Part shown: positions 1-8,589 of the stretch, piece after piece
Numbering within the stretch: position 1 is the first letter of the stretch
How the letters are laid out: each line of letters begins with the position of its first letter
DNA from: Aquincola tertiaricarbonis
Lineage (GTDB): Bacteria; Pseudomonadota; Gammaproteobacteria; Burkholderiales; Burkholderiaceae_C
NCBI RefSeq assembly: GCF_023573145.1
Contig: NZ_CP097636.1
Span: forward strand, 2,418,001 to 2,482,000
Length of the DNA stretch: 64,000 nt
Reading direction: 5' to 3'
Translations under genes and position numbers: made by a program
Notes under the pieces: model-generated
Database searches by the model: none
Seen by the model: only the letters and a program-made list of their open reading frames with translations
What the model was told of the DNA's origin: nothing

Positions 1-522
1 GCGCGCGAAGGCTTCGACTTGGCGGTGCGGCACACCAGCGCCCCGCCCGACGACCACGTGGCCTGGAAGCTCTGCGATTCGCGCACGCTGCTGGTGGCCA
101 ACCAGCGCTACTTGCGCCAGCGCGGCACGCCCGACCATCCCGCGGCGCTGGCCGGCCACGATTGCCTGGCCTACCTGCGCCCCGGCCCCGCCATCTGGCA
201 GTTCGAGCGCGGGCAGAGCGGTGGCCCCGAGCCCGAACGCATCGAGGTGACGGTGAGCGGCCCGCTGCGGGCCAACAACTCGGAACTGCTGCGCGATGCG
301 GTGCTGGACGGCCTGGGCATCGCGCTGGTGCCCGACTTCAGCGCCGCCGCGGCCTTGCGCGCCGGCCGGCTGCGCGAGGTGCTGCCTGGCTGGCGGCCCG
401 TGGGCTTCTTCGGCGATGCGGTGTATGCGATCCGCCCCTGGAGCCCGCAGACCCCACGCGCGGTGAGCGCCGTGGTGGACTGCCTGCGGCAGGCGCTGTC
501 AGGCGGCTTCGCAATGGGCTAG
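1..522 (+). CDS. LysR-family transcriptional regulator, C-terminal part (5' truncated by window edge)
   Basis: The frame is open from base 1 and ends at TAG 520-522, giving 173 visible codons. It begins inside the effector-binding domain (EGFDLAVRHT...) and continues through segments typical of LysR substrate-binding domains, such as CDSRTLLVANQRYL and LRDAVLDGLGIALVPDF. The N-terminal winged helix-turn-helix lies outside the window, so neither the start nor the target genes can be given. It is host DNA just outside the prophage end. Ligand and regulon are unknown. Confidence 0.85.
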   Translation, partial: AREGFDLAVRHTSAPPDDHVAWKLCDSRTLLVANQRYLRQRGTPDHPAALAGHDCLAYLRPGPAIWQFERGQSGGPEPERIEVTVSGPLRANNSELLRDAVLDGLGIALVPDFSAAAALRAGRLREVLPGWRPVGFFGDAVYAIRPWSPQTPRAVSAVVDCLRQALSGGFAMG

Positions 523-540
523 CGCTGGGAGCGGGCGCAC

Positions 541-569
541 AAAACAAAAAGGGAAGCCTGTGGCTTCCC
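541..569 (-). terminator. Rho-independent terminator after tRNA-Gly (left copy)
   Basis: On the minus strand an 8-bp stem (551-558 with 562-569, 3-nt loop) is followed by a T-rich run (complement of the A run 541-550). It lies downstream of the minus-strand tRNA-Gly and should end its transcript. A similar stem follows the second tRNA-Gly at 38346-38377. Confidence 0.75.
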
Positions 570-623
570 CTTGATTGGCACCTGCAGCCTGGGCACATCG
601 GCTTGGGCTGCAGCACCCGAATA

Positions 624-699
624 TGGAGCGGGAAACGAGGCTCGAACTCGCGACCTCAACCTTGGCAAGGTTGCGCTCTACCAACTGAGCTATTCCCGC
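624..699 (-). tRNA. tRNA-Gly (anticodon GCC), left copy
   Basis: Read on the minus strand this is a complete 76-nt cloverleaf including an encoded CCA (complement of 624-626). The acceptor stem GCGGGAA pairs with TTCCCGC, the anticodon loop carries GCC, and the T arm is GTTCGAGCC. It is identical over 76 nt to the tRNA-Gly at 38386-38461, so the prophage and tRNA-Cys are bracketed by direct repeats of this gene. Confidence 0.95.
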
Positions 700-794
700 G
701 CTGTCTTACTGACTTCTCTTACTCACTCACCAGCTTGGTTACCGGCAAGCCTTGCATTCTAGCCAGAACATCAGCTGTGCTGCAAGCACTTTTT

Positions 795-843
795 TTGGAG
801 GCGCGATCCGGAGTCGAACCGGACTAGACGGATTTGCAATCCG
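795..843. repeat. Distal attachment-site copy (tRNA-Cys 3' half)
   Basis: These 49 bp match 38244-38292 except for one base (G at 827, C at 38276). On the minus strand they contain the GCA anticodon loop, variable region, T arm, 3' acceptor strand and CCA of tRNA-Cys. The 5' half of the tRNA is replaced by unrelated sequence, so this is a displaced fragment and not a tRNA gene. Confidence 0.93.
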
Positions 844-904
844 CAGGCAGCCTTGTAAATCAACCACTTAGCTGCGTGCGACTTCTACGCAACCCACCTT
901 CCCT

Positions 905-1291
905 CTAGAGCCCCACCAGCGCACGGGCCGCCGATGGTGTACTAGCGCAGTCAACTACTAGGCCGGCGTTCTCCGCAAGCGGCTTGTAGGTGGCCTCGCA
1001 CGGGCCGCATCCACCGGCGCATCTTCCCACGATCACGATGCGTGGGCGCTTTTCCAGGCTGCTTTCTGCGGCAACCCTTGACAGCACCGAAACACGTTTC
1101 GCGGCGGTCGTCACGTCCGCCACCTTTTGAATATTCGCCACCACGCAGCGAACGCCTGTGGCTTCGACAAAGCCGGGCGCTTCGCCCGCGAGCATTTCAA
1201 GCTCTGAATTACCCAGCACGCCTTGAAAGTCCACAAAGACGGTTCCTTCCACCGAAGCAGATACCGACATGACCAACGACCCGAGTTTCAT
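905..1291 (-). CDS. Hypothetical STAS-like protein, possible lysogenic-conversion gene
   Basis: This reading frame of about 128 codons lies between the attachment site and the end of the late operon, the usual place for cargo genes. It encodes a small soluble protein whose alternating hydrophobic strands and helices (VFVDFQG, VRCVVANIQKV, RIVIVGRCAGGCGPC, LVVDC) recall STAS/SpoIIAA-like folds; that resemblance is only an impression. ATG at 1291 is used here and ATG at 1270 is equally possible; neither has a clear Shine-Dalgarno. The frame is open upstream to a TTG at 1471. It has four Cys, three of them within RCAGGCGPC. No function is assigned. Confidence 0.5.
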   Translation of the reverse strand: MKLGSLVMSVSASVEGTVFVDFQGVLGNSELEMLAGEAPGFVEATGVRCVVANIQKVADVTTAAKRVSVLSRVAAESSLEKRPRIVIVGRCAGGCGPCEATYKPLAENAGLVVDCASTPSAARALVGL

Positions 1292-1373
1292 TACTGAAGC
1301 AGCTGAAGAGAAGATTAAGGGAGCACTTAACGCACCAAGAATGTACCTGTTGCTGCAAATCTTTACCGTTGCA

Positions 1374-1393
1374 CCCTGCATGATCGTGCAGGG
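1374..1393. other. Inverted repeat in non-coding stretch 1292-1535
   Basis: A perfect 7-bp inverted repeat (1374-1380 with 1387-1393, 6-nt spacer) lies in the gap between the STAS-like gene and the big late gene. A second small hairpin at 1505-1519 (6-bp stem, 3-nt loop) follows the stop codon of the late operon's last gene and could be a weak terminator, but it lacks a T run. Nothing else was recognised here. Confidence 0.4.
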
Positions 1394-1535
1394 GCCTGCC
1401 ATCAGACTGGGGGAGTAAGCGCTTTCACTGACGTAACCGTCTTGACGCTTGCCTGTCGGTGTTGTTTGCAACCCTCAAAACAGCTTGCCGGGCGGTAGGC
1501 TCAAGGGGTGAGCCACCCCGCTCCGGCGCGTGCCA

Positions 1536-4500
1536 CTATTCACGAACTCCGGCGCCCACAGCCTCCTTGACACCGGCGCGCATTTCCTTCGGCGCCGCCT
1601 TGATGACCCGCTCTTGCCGAGTGGTGCGCATGGCGCGGACCCGCTTCAGCACCTGGGGCATGCTGATGGCGATGCGGCTCTCCGGGTTGCTCTCGTTCCA
1701 GCTCTGCAGCTGCTCGCGCGCCTGCTTCACCTTGGCCTGGTCCTGCAGGAAGATGCCGTCCGCCCACAGGCCGGCGATGTCCGCCTCCACGGTCTTGGCC
1801 AGCGTGATGCGCTGCTGTGCGGTCTGCATCCGGCGCTGCTCGGCCGCCACCTTGGCCGGCTGGAAGCCGATGGCCTTGCTCACGGCGTCACTGGAAGCCG
1901 TTTCCATCACCACCCGACCGCGGGTGTCGCGGTAGGCGCCCGTCTCGGCCATGTCCAGCGCCTTCAGGGCATTGGCCACTGCCACTGGTGCGGCGTTGCT
2001 TGCGGCCTCCCCGAGGTTGCCTGCTGCCAGATTGGCCACCGCCTTACCGTAGCTTCGCATCATCGTAAACGCTGGCCCGCCAAGCTCTGCCAGGTCGCTG
2101 GCGCCGCCGGTGTTGTCCTTGCGCAGCAAGCCGGTGGACGGGATCAGGTTGCCCATGCCCAGCCGGCCGGAAACGTCAACGGGAATACCGCTCGCAGATA
2201 TACCGCGCAGGATGAACTGCGCAACCGGCTCGCCGAAGGCCTGTGCCAGCGCCTTGTCCTTCCATGCCTTCACATTGGTGTCGCGGCCCAGGACGTGCTG
2301 GCCAAAGGCGTCCAGCAGGTCGTCGGCGTCGTCCATGAAGGGCAGGCCCTGCAGGCCGGAGAACAGCGCCAGCACCGCCAGCGCCATCACCTGCTCGCGC
2401 CGCGGCAGGCGGGCCAGGAACTCCAGATAGCCCACGCTGTACTGCTTGAAGGTGAAGAGGGTGCTCCCCACCGCGCCCCGGGCCCAGTTCGGCCGGTTGG
2501 CCTTCGAGTACACGCCCTGCGTCTCGTCCACGGCGCCGGCCGCGAACTCGAAGGCGTTCTTGGCCTTTGCGTCACCCGCGGCGCGGTAGGCCGCGATGAA
2601 GGTGACGCGCCGGTTGAACTGCTCGGCCAGCTGGAAGAGCGAGCCCCACACGAAGGCGGCCTTGCGCAGCGCGGGCGAGTTGCCCAGGTTGCGCGTGGCC
2701 TCGGCCTGCAGCTGGTGAATCTCGGACGGCGACACGATGCCTTCCTTCTCGGCCTTGGCCAGCGCCTTGTCCAGCTCGGGGTCGCCCGTCTCCTTGCGCA
2801 GCGCATCACGCACCGCGGCGGTCAGGCGCTTGGCGGCGCTGGCAGGGCCGCCGTGCTGCGACAGCCACGGCAGGGTCATCGTCACGGGCTGGGTCAGGTT
2901 GACCATGGCCGACGCGATGGAGCCGCCCAGGTACTGCATGAACAGCAGGCCGCGGACCCGGGCCGCCTCTTCGGTCGGGTTGCGCACGTAGTCGCGCAGG
3001 CGCTGGGCCTCGTCGCGCACGTCGCCCTCGGCCTTGCCGATGGCGTCCACCGCCGTGTCCAGCTCGCCCATGTGCAGGTTGGCCGACGTGGCGCGGGCAT
3101 TGCTGGTCAGGAAGGCAGCCAGCACGCGCGGCAGGTCTTCCGAATAGCCCGCGATGCCCTTACGTCGAATTAGGCGCTTCAGCGCGCTTCGACTGCTAGC
3201 AACATCCTTGATGTACTTCTCGAACAGGTCGCGGCTGGCACCATCCATGGCGGCGTGGTCCGCGAAGATGGCCAGCGTCTCAGGGTTCATGCCCGCGAAG
3301 AGCTTGTAGGCCTCCTGGCTGGCGATGCCTTGCGTCACCACCGGCTGCATGTCCTTGAAGCGCTCGGCCATCTGGCGGGCCGCCGCGGTGGCCTCGGCCT
3401 CCGTGTCGTACATGCCGAAGAACAGGCGCTCGCCGGGGGTCTCTTCCGCCTGGCTCACCACGTCGACCGTGAAGCGGCCGAAGCGCATCAGGGGCGCGTA
3501 GCCGGCGGTCTTCAGGTTGTCGATCTTGATGTACTTCTCGGCAATGTCGGCCTCCACCTTGTCCCACAGCTCGGCCTTGCGCTCGGCGCGGGCACGCGCG
3601 TCGCCCTGCTGCCTCTTCAGCTCCTGCGCTTCCCGGTCGAACCGCTCTTCGATGATCATGGTCAGGCCGCCCTGCGCGTTGTCCACCGCGCGGCGCCGGC
3701 GGGCCGCCAGGTTGTCGCGCTCGCGCTGCTGGCGCTTCTGCAGGTCTTCCAGCTCGGCCTTGGCCTCCGACTGCTGGGCCTTGACGATCATCTTCACGGT
3801 GGTGCGGAACTCGCCCAGGCGGCCGTCGCTGACCATGCGGCGCAGGCTGGGCGGGAACTCCGACAGCTGCCGGCCCAGGTAGCGCGCCACCTCACCGGCG
3901 GCCAGGAAGTCCAGGCTCTTGTCCACCGCGGCGCGGAACTGCTGGTACAGGCCGATCTGCGGGTCCGTCAGCTTGAACTTGTCGCGCAGCTCGGCCTCGT
4001 CGTACACGCGCTCGTCGCCCAGCGTGCCCTGAAACACCGCCTTGGCCACCGCGGCCTGGTCGGCCTCGGACAGCTTGAGCTTCTTCTTCAGGTCGGCCAG
4101 CTGGTCGAGCTTGGGCAGCATGCCCGGCGCCAGGTCGGCGGCATCGTTGGCCACGAAGGAGACATCGTTGATGAAAGCCTGCGCGGCCTCGTACACCCGG
4201 CCGAAGCCCTTGTGCACCTTGGCCTTGTGGAACTGCGTGCCCACCGTGCGGTGCCACCAGTTGAAGACCTTCTTCGACTGGAAGTGATCGGCCAGCTTCT
4301 GCTGCAGCTTGGCCAGCGTGTCGCCGCTGCGCAGGGTGTCGTACAGCGGCACGCTCTCGGCCACGTTGCGTGCTGGCGTGCCGGCGAACTCGCTGCGCAC
4401 AGCAAACAGGCCCTGCTGCTGCAGGCTGCGGCCGGCATCGCCCACCGCATCGCGCAGCACGCCGTTCTTGATCGCCATGCGCACGGGCATGGATGCCACG

Positions 4501-5684
4501 TCGCCATCGTCGCCCACCAGGAAGACAGACTGCGAGCCGGATTGCCGCATGAACCGGCGCGCCGCGGCGGCCAGGAACAGGTAGTTCTTGCGCAGGATTT
4601 CGGCCGGCGCGTCACCGATGGCCCGCACCTCTCCGTTCGAGTCGGTGCCAACCAGCGTCAGCCACCCGGGGCGCTTCAGGCTTTGGCCCAGCTGCACCAG
4701 CGCCTTGACCGAAGTGATCGACTTGCCGAGGGCCGCGGAAGGCTTGCTGGGCACCAGCAGCTTGTCGGGCCCGAAGTCTCGCGTCTCCACGCGGTAGGCC
4801 TCGCCGTCGCCGCTCATCACCGCGTAACGGTTGCTGTTGATGACCACGTGCGCCCGCATACCAGGCACCTGCGCGCCCAGCCACTTCGTCAGCCGGCTGT
4901 CCGCATCGCTGGGCGTCGGGTCGCCGCTCGGATGGTTGTGCAGGATGTAGTACCCGTCCGCGCCGGTGGCCTGCAGCTGGTCCTTCAGCCACTGCACGTA
5001 CTGCTCGGCCGTCATCCCGTGCGGGACCATGGGCGAGAAGCCCGGCATGCGCGACGACACGCCGGTGGAGTGGACGATGGTGTCGCCCTTCGTCAGGAAG
5101 ACCCGGAAGGTTTCGTACCGCGGGTCACGGAAGACCTGCGCCAGCGCGGCTAGGTCGTCGGGAGTGCTGGCGTCGAGGCCAGTGAGGGCCTGGGTGCCTT
5201 CTCGGACGATTCGCTCGGCGATGCCGAGGGCGCGCACTCGGATTCGGGGCTGGGCTCCGTCAGCAGGAACGGGGCCGGCACCCCGCCGCACAGCGTCAGC
5301 GGCGGCAGGTTCGCCCGCGGCAGGTTGCTGGTTGGCTTCATCGGGCTCATAGCCGGCATCGTATTCACTCTGCTCTTCGCGCGCAACAGGCGAGAAGCCG
5401 TCACCGAAGTCGTCAGCGGCGGCCGGCCGCGGCGCCGTGAACAGGTTGCCGAAGTCGTCCATCAGCTGCAGGTCGCGCGGCTGGGCGCCGGTCGTCAGCA
5501 GCCGGACCACCTCTTCCAGGCGGTCGCGCTTGCCTTGTAGCTCCGCGGCGTCCTTGAACTGGCCGGCGGCTTCCAGCTGGCGGCGCAGCTCGGGCAGCTC
5601 GGCCTCGCGCTTGCGCATGTCGCGCTCGCGGTAGCCCGATGCCATGCCGGCCAGGAACGCGCCGAGTCCACCTCGATTGCTCAT
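1536..5684 (-). CDS. Large virion internal protein with RadC-type JAB domain and PLxRFG motif
   Basis: 1382 residues; the ATG at 5684 was chosen because it directly follows the stop of the upstream gene (TGA-C-ATG). Residues about 145-310 form a RadC-like JAB/MPN metallo-domain with HNHPSGDPTPSDAD; H249, H251 and D262 match the zinc ligands of the JAMM family. Residues 731-736 are PLMRFG, the signature of the phage PLxRFG family. A long Lys/Arg/Glu/Gln-rich, probably coiled-coil stretch precedes it (about 635-720). It is the last gene of the late operon, where podoviruses encode ejected internal proteins. I infer that it is packaged in the head and enters the host. The JAB activity (peptidase or nuclease-associated) is unknown. 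The frame stays open upstream to 5972 only because it overlaps the preceding gene. Confidence 0.85.
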   Translation of the reverse strand: MSNRGGLGAFLAGMASGYRERDMRKREAELPELRRQLEAAGQFKDAAELQGKRDRLEEVVRLLTTGAQPRDLQLMDDFGNLFTAPRPAAADDFGDGFSPVAREEQSEYDAGYEPDEANQQPAAGEPAAADAVRRGAGPVPADGAQPRIRVRALGIAERIVREGTQALTGLDASTPDDLAALAQVFRDPRYETFRVFLTKGDTIVHSTGVSSRMPGFSPMVPHGMTAEQYVQWLKDQLQATGADGYYILHNHPSGDPTPSDADSRLTKWLGAQVPGMRAHVVINSNRYAVMSGDGEAYRVETRDFGPDKLLVPSKPSAALGKSITSVKALVQLGQSLKRPGWLTLVGTDSNGEVRAIGDAPAEILRKNYLFLAAAARRFMRQSGSQSVFLVGDDGDVASMPVRMAIKNGVLRDAVGDAGRSLQQQGLFAVRSEFAGTPARNVAESVPLYDTLRSGDTLAKLQQKLADHFQSKKVFNWWHRTVGTQFHKAKVHKGFGRVYEAAQAFINDVSFVANDAADLAPGMLPKLDQLADLKKKLKLSEADQAAVAKAVFQGTLGDERVYDEAELRDKFKLTDPQIGLYQQFRAAVDKSLDFLAAGEVARYLGRQLSEFPPSLRRMVSDGRLGEFRTTVKMIVKAQQSEAKAELEDLQKRQQRERDNLAARRRRAVDNAQGGLTMIIEERFDREAQELKRQQGDARARAERKAELWDKVEADIAEKYIKIDNLKTAGYAPLMRFGRFTVDVVSQAEETPGERLFFGMYDTEAEATAAARQMAERFKDMQPVVTQGIASQEAYKLFAGMNPETLAIFADHAAMDGASRDLFEKYIKDVASSRSALKRLIRRKGIAGYSEDLPRVLAAFLTSNARATSANLHMGELDTAVDAIGKAEGDVRDEAQRLRDYVRNPTEEAARVRGLLFMQYLGGSIASAMVNLTQPVTMTLPWLSQHGGPASAAKRLTAAVRDALRKETGDPELDKALAKAEKEGIVSPSEIHQLQAEATRNLGNSPALRKAAFVWGSLFQLAEQFNRRVTFIAAYRAAGDAKAKNAFEFAAGAVDETQGVYSKANRPNWARGAVGSTLFTFKQYSVGYLEFLARLPRREQVMALAVLALFSGLQGLPFMDDADDLLDAFGQHVLGRDTNVKAWKDKALAQAFGEPVAQFILRGISASGIPVDVSGRLGMGNLIPSTGLLRKDNTGGASDLAELGGPAFTMMRSYGKAVANLAAGNLGEAASNAAPVAVANALKALDMAETGAYRDTRGRVVMETASSDAVSKAIGFQPAKVAAEQRRMQTAQQRITLAKTVEADIAGLWADGIFLQDQAKVKQAREQLQSWNESNPESRIAISMPQVLKRVRAMRTTRQERVIKAAPKEMRAGVKEAVGAGVRE

Positions 5685-5685
5685 G

Positions 5686-6498
5686 TCAGCCACCCTTCTT
5701 GAACGGGGACCAGCCGAGGCCAGCGGCGGCGCCCGCCATCGTGCCCAGCCCACCAATGAGGTCGCTGCCTCCGTACTGGCCCTGAATGGATGCCTCCTTC
5801 CCGTAAATCGAGCCGGCGCTGTCGAAGCCAGAAATGGCCGTGGTGAAGCCCTGGCCCGCCATGGCTGCGGCCGACTGCGCCTGCTGCACCGGCATGGCGG
5901 CGGTGTTCGCCGCGGACGTGCCGCCGGACAGCGCCACCTGCGCGCTGGTGGCTTGGCTACTGGCCAGTCCACGGCCCAGGTTGGCCGCGTCCATCTTTCG
6001 GGCGTAGCCCTGCAGCTCCACCTTGTCGCGGGCGCCGTTCATGGCGTCGGCGGTGGCGGCGGCCTCGGCCACACCGGTCTGCTGGTCGAGCGCGGCGGCC
6101 CGGCCGCTGTTGGGGTTCACGCCCATGCTGGCGTTGCGCATGGCCGCGGCCTCGCGCGTGTTCGCCATGGTGGTGCCCATGGTCGCGGCGGCTGCCTGCG
6201 CGGCCTGCTCGCGCCGCTCGGGCGTGTCGTACTGCTGCGCGTCGGCGACGATGCCCTCTTCCAAGGGCCGGAAGGTGTTCTTCTGGTAGTCCCAGTAGTC
6301 CTTGGAAATGGTGTCGTTGAGCTTCGAGCTGGCCAGCTGCTGCTGGCTCACTTCGAGCGCGGTCTGCGCGGCCTTATCGCGCATCGGCGCCTGGTCGGCG
6401 TAGGCCTGCTTGTAGAAGGCCAGCGCCTCCTTTGCTACCTCGGCATTGGCGCGGGCGGCCTCGTTCATGCCGTCGGTGTTTGGTGCGTCAGCACACAT
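5686..6498 (-). CDS. Phage internal/structural protein, Ala-rich
   Basis: 270 residues, ATG at 6498, overlapping the upstream gene by 11 nt. It is rich in Ala, Gln and Ser with long helical stretches (AKEALAFYKQAYADQAP, REQAAQAAAATMGTTMANTREAAAMRN) and a Gly-rich C-terminus (GGLGTMAGAAAGLGWSPFKKGG) that could contact membranes. It sits directly upstream of the PLxRFG protein, in the position of podovirus internal or ejection proteins. No enzymatic motif was seen. The role is inferred from position and composition. Confidence 0.7.
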   Translation of the reverse strand: MCADAPNTDGMNEAARANAEVAKEALAFYKQAYADQAPMRDKAAQTALEVSQQQLASSKLNDTISKDYWDYQKNTFRPLEEGIVADAQQYDTPERREQAAQAAAATMGTTMANTREAAAMRNASMGVNPNSGRAAALDQQTGVAEAAATADAMNGARDKVELQGYARKMDAANLGRGLASSQATSAQVALSGGTSAANTAAMPVQQAQSAAAMAGQGFTTAISGFDSAGSIYGKEASIQGQYGGSDLIGGLGTMAGAAAGLGWSPFKKGG

Positions 6499-7135
6499 GG
6501 GTTTCCCCCTCGATGATCTTCACGAACTTCAGCGCGAAGGGCTGGTAGCCCAAGCGCCGCATGAGCACGTCGGCCCGGTTGATGAGCTTTGAATCCGCGC
6601 GTATCTCGCGCATGCCCAGCGCCACCAGCACGTGCTCTGCGTAGCGCAGCAGCTGCACGGCGAGGAACCCGCCGCGGTGCTCGGGGTGAAGGAAAAGCGT
6701 GTCCTCTTCGGCCGCCGGCTCGCGGGTGCGAGTGGGGAACACCGCGAAAGGGGTTCCGCTATGGGCCGACACGCCGAGGTACATGCGCAGGTTTCCCACC
6801 AGCACGCCATCCCGGCGCACGGTGAACTGCAGCAGGCGGCCAGCACGCTCGTGCTCGGCCATCAGGGCGTAGTCGGGGTTGAGGGGCAGGCCGTGGCGGT
6901 GCTTTTCCGTCTCGCGCCAGTGCAGGACATGCAGCTGGTGCAGCTCGGGCAGCGCGGCGGTGAAGCGCTCCACGCCGATCACGTAGCCGCGGTATTCCGC
7001 GGGCTCGAAGGTCGGCAGGTGCGCAGCAGGCTGGAACCACGTGGCCGCTTCGATGGCGGCGGCGATATCCGGCGTCAGGGCCTGGCCCAGGTGGGCCGCG
7101 ACAGCTGCGCGGAAACGGTTGATCGGCGTGGTCAT
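6488..7135 (-). CDS. GNAT-fold acetyltransferase-like virion-region protein
   Basis: 215 residues with ATG at 7135. The C-terminal half has the GNAT pattern: a strand with GVLVGNLRMYLGVS, then EEDTLFLHPEHRGGFLAVQLLRYAEHVLVALG, where HPEHRGG..A..L resembles the acetyl-CoA binding motif A (Q/RxxGxG/A). Proteins of this type recur among tail or internal genes of Burkholderia podoviruses. The substrate is unknown and it may be structural. The 7140-7180 hairpin sits immediately 5' of the start codon. Confidence 0.65.
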   Translation of the reverse strand: MTTPINRFRAAVAAHLGQALTPDIAAAIEAATWFQPAAHLPTFEPAEYRGYVIGVERFTAALPELHQLHVLHWRETEKHRHGLPLNPDYALMAEHERAGRLLQFTVRRDGVLVGNLRMYLGVSAHSGTPFAVFPTRTREPAAEEDTLFLHPEHRGGFLAVQLLRYAEHVLVALGMREIRADSKLINRADVLMRRLGYQPFALKFVKIIEGETHVC

Positions 7136-7139
7136 CAGC

Positions 7140-7180
7140 TCGCGGGGTCAGGGGGTTGGCCGCCGTGGCGGACCCCGCGA
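7140..7180 (-). promoter_or_regulatory. Hairpin at the start of the GNAT-like gene
   Basis: A perfect 10-bp inverted repeat (7140-7149 with 7171-7180) occupies the gap between two late genes and ends 4 nt from the ATG at 7135. No T run follows, so it is not a simple terminator. Because it reaches the ribosome-binding region it may affect translation or protect an mRNA end. Confidence 0.45.
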
Positions 7181-7191
7181 GTTTAGACGTT

Positions 7192-7830
7192 CTACGCCTC
7201 AGAGAGTTGTGTTTCTACGCTCGCCGGCCAGGTGATGGATTCCGGGTCATCGCTAGCCTGAATCTGCTGGTACAGGGCGTTGCCGATGTCGAACACCCGC
7301 CCAACGTGCGCACCCAGCGCCCTGCCCACTTCGAGCATGTCCTTGGCGTCGAGCACGCGCAGCGTGTTGTCGGCCAGGCGCCACGTGCGGGTGAACTCAG
7401 GCCCCAGCGCCTGCGCTTCGATCACGGCGCCGGTGATCCGCGCGCGCGAGTCCGGGTCGCTATCGAAGGTCGAGCCATCCCAGGTGAAGCCGGCGTACTC
7501 GCGGGCTTCCCTCTGCTGCTTGATGAACGCCCAGTGCCGCGCGCGCCGCGCCGGCAGGCCGCCGGACAGGTCGGCCACGATGGAGCCACCGGCGAAGATG
7601 CCGGACGTGGTGATGGCCAGCTCGACGTTGGCCACGTCCGCGATGGCGATGGTGATGGGCCAGCTCCACACTGGGTTGTTGCCGGCGGCGGCATCGTGCG
7701 ACGCTTGGTTGGCCCAGCTCAAGACGCGCACCACGGCCACGCCCTGCTGGTAATTGACCTCGGCAGAGCCGGGCTTGTGGTACGTGACGGCCGCCCCGTT
7801 CGGTGCGGTCATGGTCTTGTTGATGGGCAT
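7192..7830 (-). CDS. DUF4376-type phage tail-associated protein
   Basis: 212 residues, ATG at 7830. The C-terminal part carries the pattern of DUF4376: FTWDGSTFDSDPDSRARITGA, then TWRLADNTLRVLDAKDMLEVG and a final helix (VGRVFDIGNALYQQIQAS). Proteins with this domain are found next to tail fibres and are often tail-fibre assembly or tip accessory proteins. The N-terminal half is unassigned. It lies inside the tail gene block of the late operon. Confidence 0.7.
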   Translation of the reverse strand: MPINKTMTAPNGAAVTYHKPGSAEVNYQQGVAVVRVLSWANQASHDAAAGNNPVWSWPITIAIADVANVELAITTSGIFAGGSIVADLSGGLPARRARHWAFIKQQREAREYAGFTWDGSTFDSDPDSRARITGAVIEAQALGPEFTRTWRLADNTLRVLDAKDMLEVGRALGAHVGRVFDIGNALYQQIQASDDPESITWPASVETQLSEA

Positions 7831-7842
7831 GGAGTGCTCCGG

Positions 7843-8589
7843 TTATAGGCCGCTGGCGTCGATGACCATGACATCCAGCGGCGCAGGTGAGTTGATGTTG
7901 GTGACATCGCCGTCGTCCCGCCACTTCCGCTGGAAGTAGTTGGACTGACGCACCACGGTGCCGGACAGCTGCTGAAAGCCGAAGCGCAGCTGCCGGTTGT
8001 CGAAGAGGGATCCGGCCGGAAGGCTGTTCTGGCGGCGGCTCGATGGCGTGCCCAGCAGCGCAGGCACTGCCAGCGAAGGGATGGAGAAGTCACCGTCCAG
8101 TTCCCCCGCGGTGCCGGCCAGCGAGAAGCTGCCCTTCAGGAACAACAGGCGGCCTGAGGTGTCGGTGACTGACCAGCGCAGGTTGCCGGCGTCGTCATTG
8201 ATCCGAAGCCCGACGCCAGAGTGGCCGGTGGGCACAGCGAAGCAGTAGATCGTGGTGTAGGCCTGCGTCTCGAAGCCGTCGCTATCCACGCTACCGGTGT
8301 TGCCGCAGAAGACGTTGATGTCCCAGGTGTTGCCGCCCACGTTGTCGACGCTGTTCACGCGGATGGTGTGGCCCATCATCAGCTTGTAGAACGGCACTGG
8401 CCTATTCACGCTGGTGATGCGGTACACGCTGCTGCCGGCCCGGCGGCCGGTGAAGAGCGCGGCATTGCCGGTGGGCTGGGTGAGGCTGATAGGCGTGGCC
8501 TGGCCGATGTAGTTCAGCCCGAACGAGGCACGCGAACCCAGCACCAGGCCGCCCGCGGGATTGGTGACGCGAAGGATGGGGCTGCTCAT
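7843..8589 (-). CDS. Phage virion protein, unknown (tail region)
   Basis: 248 residues; the ATG at 8589 overlaps the upstream stop as ATGA, so translation is likely coupled. The sequence is beta-rich and Gly/Asn/Ser-rich (SPILRVTNPAGGLVLGSRAS, NVGGNTWDINVFCGNTGSVD), as in tail or receptor-binding accessory proteins. The frame continues upstream to 8781 but that part overlaps the 8586-8858 gene. I do not recognise a named family. Confidence 0.65.
   Translation of the reverse strand: MSSPILRVTNPAGGLVLGSRASFGLNYIGQATPISLTQPTGNAALFTGRRAGSSVYRITSVNRPVPFYKLMMGHTIRVNSVDNVGGNTWDINVFCGNTGSVDSDGFETQAYTTIYCFAVPTGHSGVGLRINDDAGNLRWSVTDTSGRLLFLKGSFSLAGTAGELDGDFSIPSLAVPALLGTPSSRRQNSLPAGSLFDNRQLRFGFQQLSGTVVRQSNYFQRKWRDDGDVTNINSPAPLDVMVIDASGL

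Noticed and set aside
795..881. A second functional tRNA-Cys at the left end
   Set aside because: Only the 3' half matches; the 5' acceptor strand cannot pair with the 3' end, so it is an attachment-site remnant.
1530..5153. Long plus-strand ORFs (547 and 632 codons) opposite the PLxRFG gene
   Set aside because: They are antisense shadows caused by high GC; their products are His/Arg/Leu-rich without domain patterns, while the minus-strand frame has clear motifs.
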